Origin: Victivallales bacterium
GTDB taxonomy: Bacteria > Verrucomicrobiota > Lentisphaeria > Oligosphaerales > Oligosphaeraceae
Direction of reading: 5' to 3'
DNA: 11,316 bases
NCBI GenBank assembly: GCA_017963875.1
Contig: JAGCTA010000425.1
Span: 1 to 11,316 of the forward strand
Shown in pieces: positions 9,001 to 11,316 of this stretch. The notes beneath the pieces are model-generated. The model made no database searches and had not been told where the DNA came from. It saw only the letters and a program-made list of their open reading frames with translations. Position 1 is the first letter of the stretch; every line of letters starts with the position of its first letter. Both the position numbers and the translations under genes were made by a program.

Positions 9001-9210
9001 GAAATAGCCGCTGTCCCACAGGTTTCCCCACGGTTCCATTTCCTTGATTGGCACATAATTGCCCTGCGGTCTCTCCTCCGCATCAAGCGGTTCTGGCGAA
9101 ACAAGAACTTCTGCGTCAAAGACCCGTGTCTCTGCAAATAGCCATTGCTCAAGGCGTTCGTGGAACCGTTCGGCTCTCACTAAATACATCTGGAAAAGTG
9201 TTGAATTCAT
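6088..9210 (-). CDS. GH38 alpha-mannosidase, MAN2C1/Ams1-like, full length
   Basis: From ATG 9210 the product has 1040 residues, close to the size of human MAN2C1. GH38 enzymes release alpha-linked mannose with retention, using a zinc or cobalt ion. Domain order: an N-terminal beta domain (about 45-190), the catalytic domain from about 262 with VGHTHLD, a middle helical region (ELHRGTLTNQGRTKR), FQFHDIVTG, and C-terminal beta-sandwiches ending in RPFEFKTLRM. By alignment with Drosophila Golgi mannosidase II motifs, metal ligands are His268, Asp270, Asp380 (in WLPDAFGF; also the nucleophile) and His581. Position 273 is Tyr where the family normally has the substrate-stacking Trp. No signal peptide is seen, so action in the cytoplasm on imported fragments is inferred. 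The start is uncertain: ATG 9210, ATG 9189 and GTG 9261 are all in frame and none has a good Shine-Dalgarno. The next gene upstream is a diverged paralogue. Confidence 0.93.
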   Translation of the reverse strand: MNSTLFQMYLVRAERFHERLEQWLFAETRVFDAEVLVSPEPLDAEERPQGNYVPIKEMEPWGNLWDSGYFKLTGTVPDEWQGAEVWLDLEMGGEILLYDENYAPLAQLTNTCTLVRNYRKTLFPAQISAVPGKLTFYAEVAVNDFAKTKDGDMGFCRKLHYGKFNREVWALLNDFRTILFLLRIHQRPSDLPSMPPFANPGGFHWKHGNAPGPTNHRALKICTVLNQAIDAFAENPSNATAARAVLQEELKRPAQTSEHSTIAVGHTHLDCGYLWKLHETTRKACRTFAGQLFNTKFYPGYVFGISQPQVYEWVRERMPRLFDEVCEAVRDGLWELQGGMWVEADCMVPSGESLIRQFLHGKNYWKEHFGIDVRNVWLPDAFGFTGALPQIMKACGCRYLTSQKIAWNEFNQFPYHSFRWRGLDGTEVLAHFLPEENYNAFMEPCTLRWGEDNFKEGHIASEFLTTFGAGDGGGGPKMEHIEAGIRAANLEDTPRVSFGRAADFFGRMEDYADKLPEWDGEIPLELHRGTLTNQGRTKRWMRHLEQKTVAVEMLFSSGPECAWPRLQLDRIWKRLLLFQFHDIVTGSSIKEVMDVVEKDCAAINVEEDDLLDDFARRFCKNEPNSITFVQTMNCGYNRLLRLPESWQGCEVTDDSGQSVPIQMDDLGICAKINLPPLSSMVLHRKEGMAKDGLVKFQVATDEVILENHLIRCRFESNGRLSSLYDKRLEREMLCDGGGNKLTLHVDMPRKFEGWEVEYVDRDIPAQNAIALESPKMTVGALRSFVQFRLVIGNSTIEQTAVLEADSSRVDFITSVDWRETQRRLRVNFHIANDASDAYGEVQHGFMRRSLRKNTSYDLASFEHVAHRWYDISDDRGGIACLNNGRYGHEAGRHWLALTLLRSPLQVDVTHDNGKHVFTYSVYSHQGDFIAGKVPEEAFQLNREPLCLEGVSEVPWLPFVLDADGVDVDAFKRAENDDSRIIRLHEFRGRHCTAKLHVGKALRLTECDAMEWTDSEPLYVDDEGIVTLEFRPFEFKTLRME

Positions 9211-9273
9211 GACAGGGCTATGATGAGTGCTTGTTTTTTGGGGGGCAGTGGCGCGTGCCACTAACGGATATGA
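9211..9273. promoter_or_regulatory. 63-nt gap with a short palindrome between the two GH38 genes
   Basis: The gap contains a perfect 6-bp inverted repeat, AGTGGC at 9247-9252 and GCCACT at 9257-9262, around a 4-nt centre. On neither strand is it followed by a T-run, so it is a poor intrinsic terminator. It could be an operator or an mRNA processing hairpin. If the GTG at 9261 were the true start, the palindrome would be coding. Confidence 0.3.
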
Positions 9274-11316
9274 CTATTCAATGCGCAGAGTGACAATCTC
9301 GAACGGCTTCATTTTCAAGGTGACGGTGCGTTCATTCATCTGAAGTTCGCGCCCATGCTCCCATTCAAGCAGATTCGTCTCGCTGACACGCTTCACCTCC
9401 TGAGCAAAGCGCAACACCACATTGCCATGCTTCCCTGCCGTTTCCACGATTCTGATGATGCGCGAATCATCCTTTTCTGCCTTCTTGAGCGTCTCGATGC
9501 TGGCATGACCTGCAACGACATGACAAGGAAATTCCACATTGTTCGCCTCGAAACCGACGGCGACCACTGGCGGTCGATTCAACATGGCCGACACTTCGGC
9601 TACATTTCCTGCAACATGATCTCCCGTATGAGGATAGAAACTATAGACAAAATCATGCTCGCCCTGATCGGCAAAATAATCAGGATATCTGGGGGAACGC
9701 AGAAGGTTGATGTCCATGACGCTTCCCTTCATTCGATAACCGTACTTGCAGTCATTGAGAAGAGCGGTGCCATAGTCATCCTGAGAAAAGTCCGCATAAC
9801 GCTGGCCAACGACCTCGAATTTGGCCTGTTCCCAACTGGTGTTGTCATGCGTGGGACGCCTGACATAGCCGTATTGGATGTCAAACGTTGCTTCATTTGA
9901 TGCAATTGCCACTGGGAAGGAAGCCCTGAGCATCTTCCTGCTCTCATGCCAGTCCGCATGGGTGATGAAATCCAGACGCGTGGTATGGGGCGTCAGGCTG
10001 ACCGTCTGGACGACCGTCGATGCTTCTGTCCTATAGGTGAACTTCAACGTCGAACGCGCCTCGCCGCAGAACGGTCCTTCGGCCTTGACGCAGGGCAAAG
10101 TCCCCATGACGTCTCTTGGATAGAATATGTCCACTTCCCATGCCTCGAAATGGAATGGACGATCGTGGTAAAGCGAGAGTATGTTTCCAGCGTCCGTCAG
10201 GATTTCGCGGTCTTCCCTCATGTCAACCGCACTGACCAGTTGGCCCTGGTCGTTGAATGTGTAGCGGACAATGCCGTTCTCAAGTACAAGGCCTGTTCCA
10301 TCGGATTGTGCGACAACTGATGCCGTCGCCCTTTTCCTGCCCCTGCACAACGTGAGAAAAGACAGTCCTTCTGCTTCAATGTAGACGAAGAAGCGATCGC
10401 CCTCCAATTGGCTTGGGCAAGTCTTCCCATTGTCGTCAATGAACTCAAATCCAGCCCAGTCACAAGGCAACTCAATGCAGCCTTGCCATGGGCAGGACAA
10501 CGTGTTGGCGACGACTGCGGTTTCTGCGTTCTCCGTGAACAATAGCCTCGCGGCAGCCGCAGTCTCGCCGCGGCACATCTCCAATATTGCCGCATGTTGC
10601 TTTTCAGTTGTTTCGTAGACCTGTCTGATGGCAGAACCTGGAAGAATATCATGGAACTGATTGACAAGCAACGACTTCCATGCTGTGTCCAGTTTGGAGT
10701 CAGGATAAAAGGCCGTTGGAAGTAAACTTGCCAGTGCCTCCAGTTGTTGCAGTGCCTGCTCGCATTTACGGTTGTTGCGCTTGGTACGAGCTTGTGTCGT
10801 CAGCGTTCCACGATGTAGTTCCAGATAAAGTTCGCCTTTCCAAATGGGCAGTTCATTGCGGATCTTGTCAAGACGATTGAAAAAGTCTGCCGATTTACCA
10901 TAGGCGGCCTTTGGACAGCCCTCCAGATCCTTCACCCGTTCATTTCGTTCCACGTAGTCCTCGCTTGGGCCGCCGCCGCCGTCGCCGATGCCGAACAGAC
11001 TCATGAATTCGTCCGCGATGCCAGCCTCCTGAAAATTGTCCGCGCCATGCTTGCGCATGCTTGGACAGCAATTTGAGTTATAGTTGTTTTCAGGCGGAAA
11101 ATGCACGAGCACCTCCGAACCGTCAATGCCGCTCCAGCGGAAAGACGAATATGGGAAGGTGTTCACCTGGCTCCATGAAAGTTTCTGTGTCAGGAAATAG
11201 TCGCAACCCGCCTTCAGCATAATCTGCGGCATGGACGCCGAATAGCCGAAAACATCTGGCAGCCAGACGCTTCGGACATCCACGCCGAACTCATCCATAA
11301 AGAAGTTCTTTCCATG
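9274..11316 (-). CDS. GH38 alpha-mannosidase, 5' part cut off by the window edge
   Basis: The reading frame is open to the window end; 680 codons are visible. The in-frame ATG at 11298 is internal, because the six codons before it encode HGKNFF, which aligns with HGKNYW in the neighbouring GH38 protein. By that alignment about 360 N-terminal residues are missing, including the HxHxD metal-binding motif. Visible hallmarks are VWLPDVFGYS, with the nucleophile and metal-ligand Asp at codon 11256-11254. GDGGGGP, ELHRGTLTTQARTKRNNR, and NQFHDILPGS with the metal-ligand His at codon 10653-10651 also match. The C-terminus, KPFEIVTLRIE, is typical of the family. These motifs are all canonical, unlike several in the downstream paralogue. 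In the first 81 aligned residues I count about 47 identities between the two. Its stop is TAG. Cytoplasmic location cannot be judged because the N-terminus is absent. Confidence 0.93.
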   Translation of the reverse strand, partial: HGKNFFMDEFGVDVRSVWLPDVFGYSASMPQIMLKAGCDYFLTQKLSWSQVNTFPYSSFRWSGIDGSEVLVHFPPENNYNSNCCPSMRKHGADNFQEAGIADEFMSLFGIGDGGGGPSEDYVERNERVKDLEGCPKAAYGKSADFFNRLDKIRNELPIWKGELYLELHRGTLTTQARTKRNNRKCEQALQQLEALASLLPTAFYPDSKLDTAWKSLLVNQFHDILPGSAIRQVYETTEKQHAAILEMCRGETAAAARLLFTENAETAVVANTLSCPWQGCIELPCDWAGFEFIDDNGKTCPSQLEGDRFFVYIEAEGLSFLTLCRGRKRATASVVAQSDGTGLVLENGIVRYTFNDQGQLVSAVDMREDREILTDAGNILSLYHDRPFHFEAWEVDIFYPRDVMGTLPCVKAEGPFCGEARSTLKFTYRTEASTVVQTVSLTPHTTRLDFITHADWHESRKMLRASFPVAIASNEATFDIQYGYVRRPTHDNTSWEQAKFEVVGQRYADFSQDDYGTALLNDCKYGYRMKGSVMDINLLRSPRYPDYFADQGEHDFVYSFYPHTGDHVAGNVAEVSAMLNRPPVVAVGFEANNVEFPCHVVAGHASIETLKKAEKDDSRIIRIVETAGKHGNVVLRFAQEVKRVSETNLLEWEHGRELQMNERTVTLKMKPFEIVTLRIE

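Noticed and set aside
9211..9261. GTG 9261 as start of the full-length GH38 gene
   Set aside because: The extra 17 residues are low-complexity and unlike GH38 N-termini, and no ribosome site precedes the GTG. ATG 9210 is preferred, though weakly.
9274..11298. Treating ATG 11298 as the true start of the rightmost gene
   Set aside because: The frame stays open to the window end and the preceding codons match the conserved HGKN segment of the paralogue, so the gene is truncated by the window.
1..11316. CRISPR arrays, tRNA or rRNA genes, insertion sequences, integrase sites
   Set aside because: No regularly spaced repeats, cloverleaf-like or rRNA-like stretches, transposase motifs or terminal inverted repeats were seen on either strand.

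Overview
The window looks like part of a carbohydrate-degradation locus from an uncultured-type bacterium. I infer the PVC group, with gut Lentisphaerota (Victivallis-like) or Kiritimatiellota as first guess. The basis is a moderately high GC content, secreted multidomain glycosidases carrying CBM9-type modules, WWG-type secreted beta-helix proteins, and several family GH38 genes side by side. No marker gene in the window fixes the taxonomy.

All five protein-coding genes are on the minus strand, so transcription runs from high to low coordinates. (1) 11316-9274: a GH38 alpha-mannosidase whose N-terminal part lies outside the window. (2) 9210-6088: a second, nearly 1040-residue GH38 alpha-mannosidase of the MAN2C1/Ams1 type, with no export signal. 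(3) 5977-3923: an exported right-handed beta-helix protein with C-terminal beta-sandwich domains. (4) 3869-906: an exported 987-residue protein with an N-terminal carbohydrate-binding-like domain, an Ig-like domain, a clan GH-A-like TIM barrel, further beta domains and a C-terminal CBM9 domain. (5) 901-65: a small exported beta-rich protein of unknown function. The first 64 bases are non-coding.

The last three genes form a tight unit: 53 nt or an ATGA overlap between genes 3 and 4, then 4 nt between genes 4 and 5. Each has a clear Shine-Dalgarno sequence. A 110-nt AT-rich gap with a plausible promoter separates them from the GH38 pair, which is itself split by 63 nt containing a short palindrome.

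The working model is inference. The three exported proteins bind and cut a complex glycan outside the cytoplasm, and the two apparently cytoplasmic GH38 enzymes trim alpha-mannose from imported fragments. No transporter, sulfatase, regulator, tRNA, rRNA, mobile element or CRISPR array is visible. I see no clear evidence for an unprecedented system. The most interesting points are the altered active-site motifs in two of the hydrolases and the two unassigned secreted proteins.
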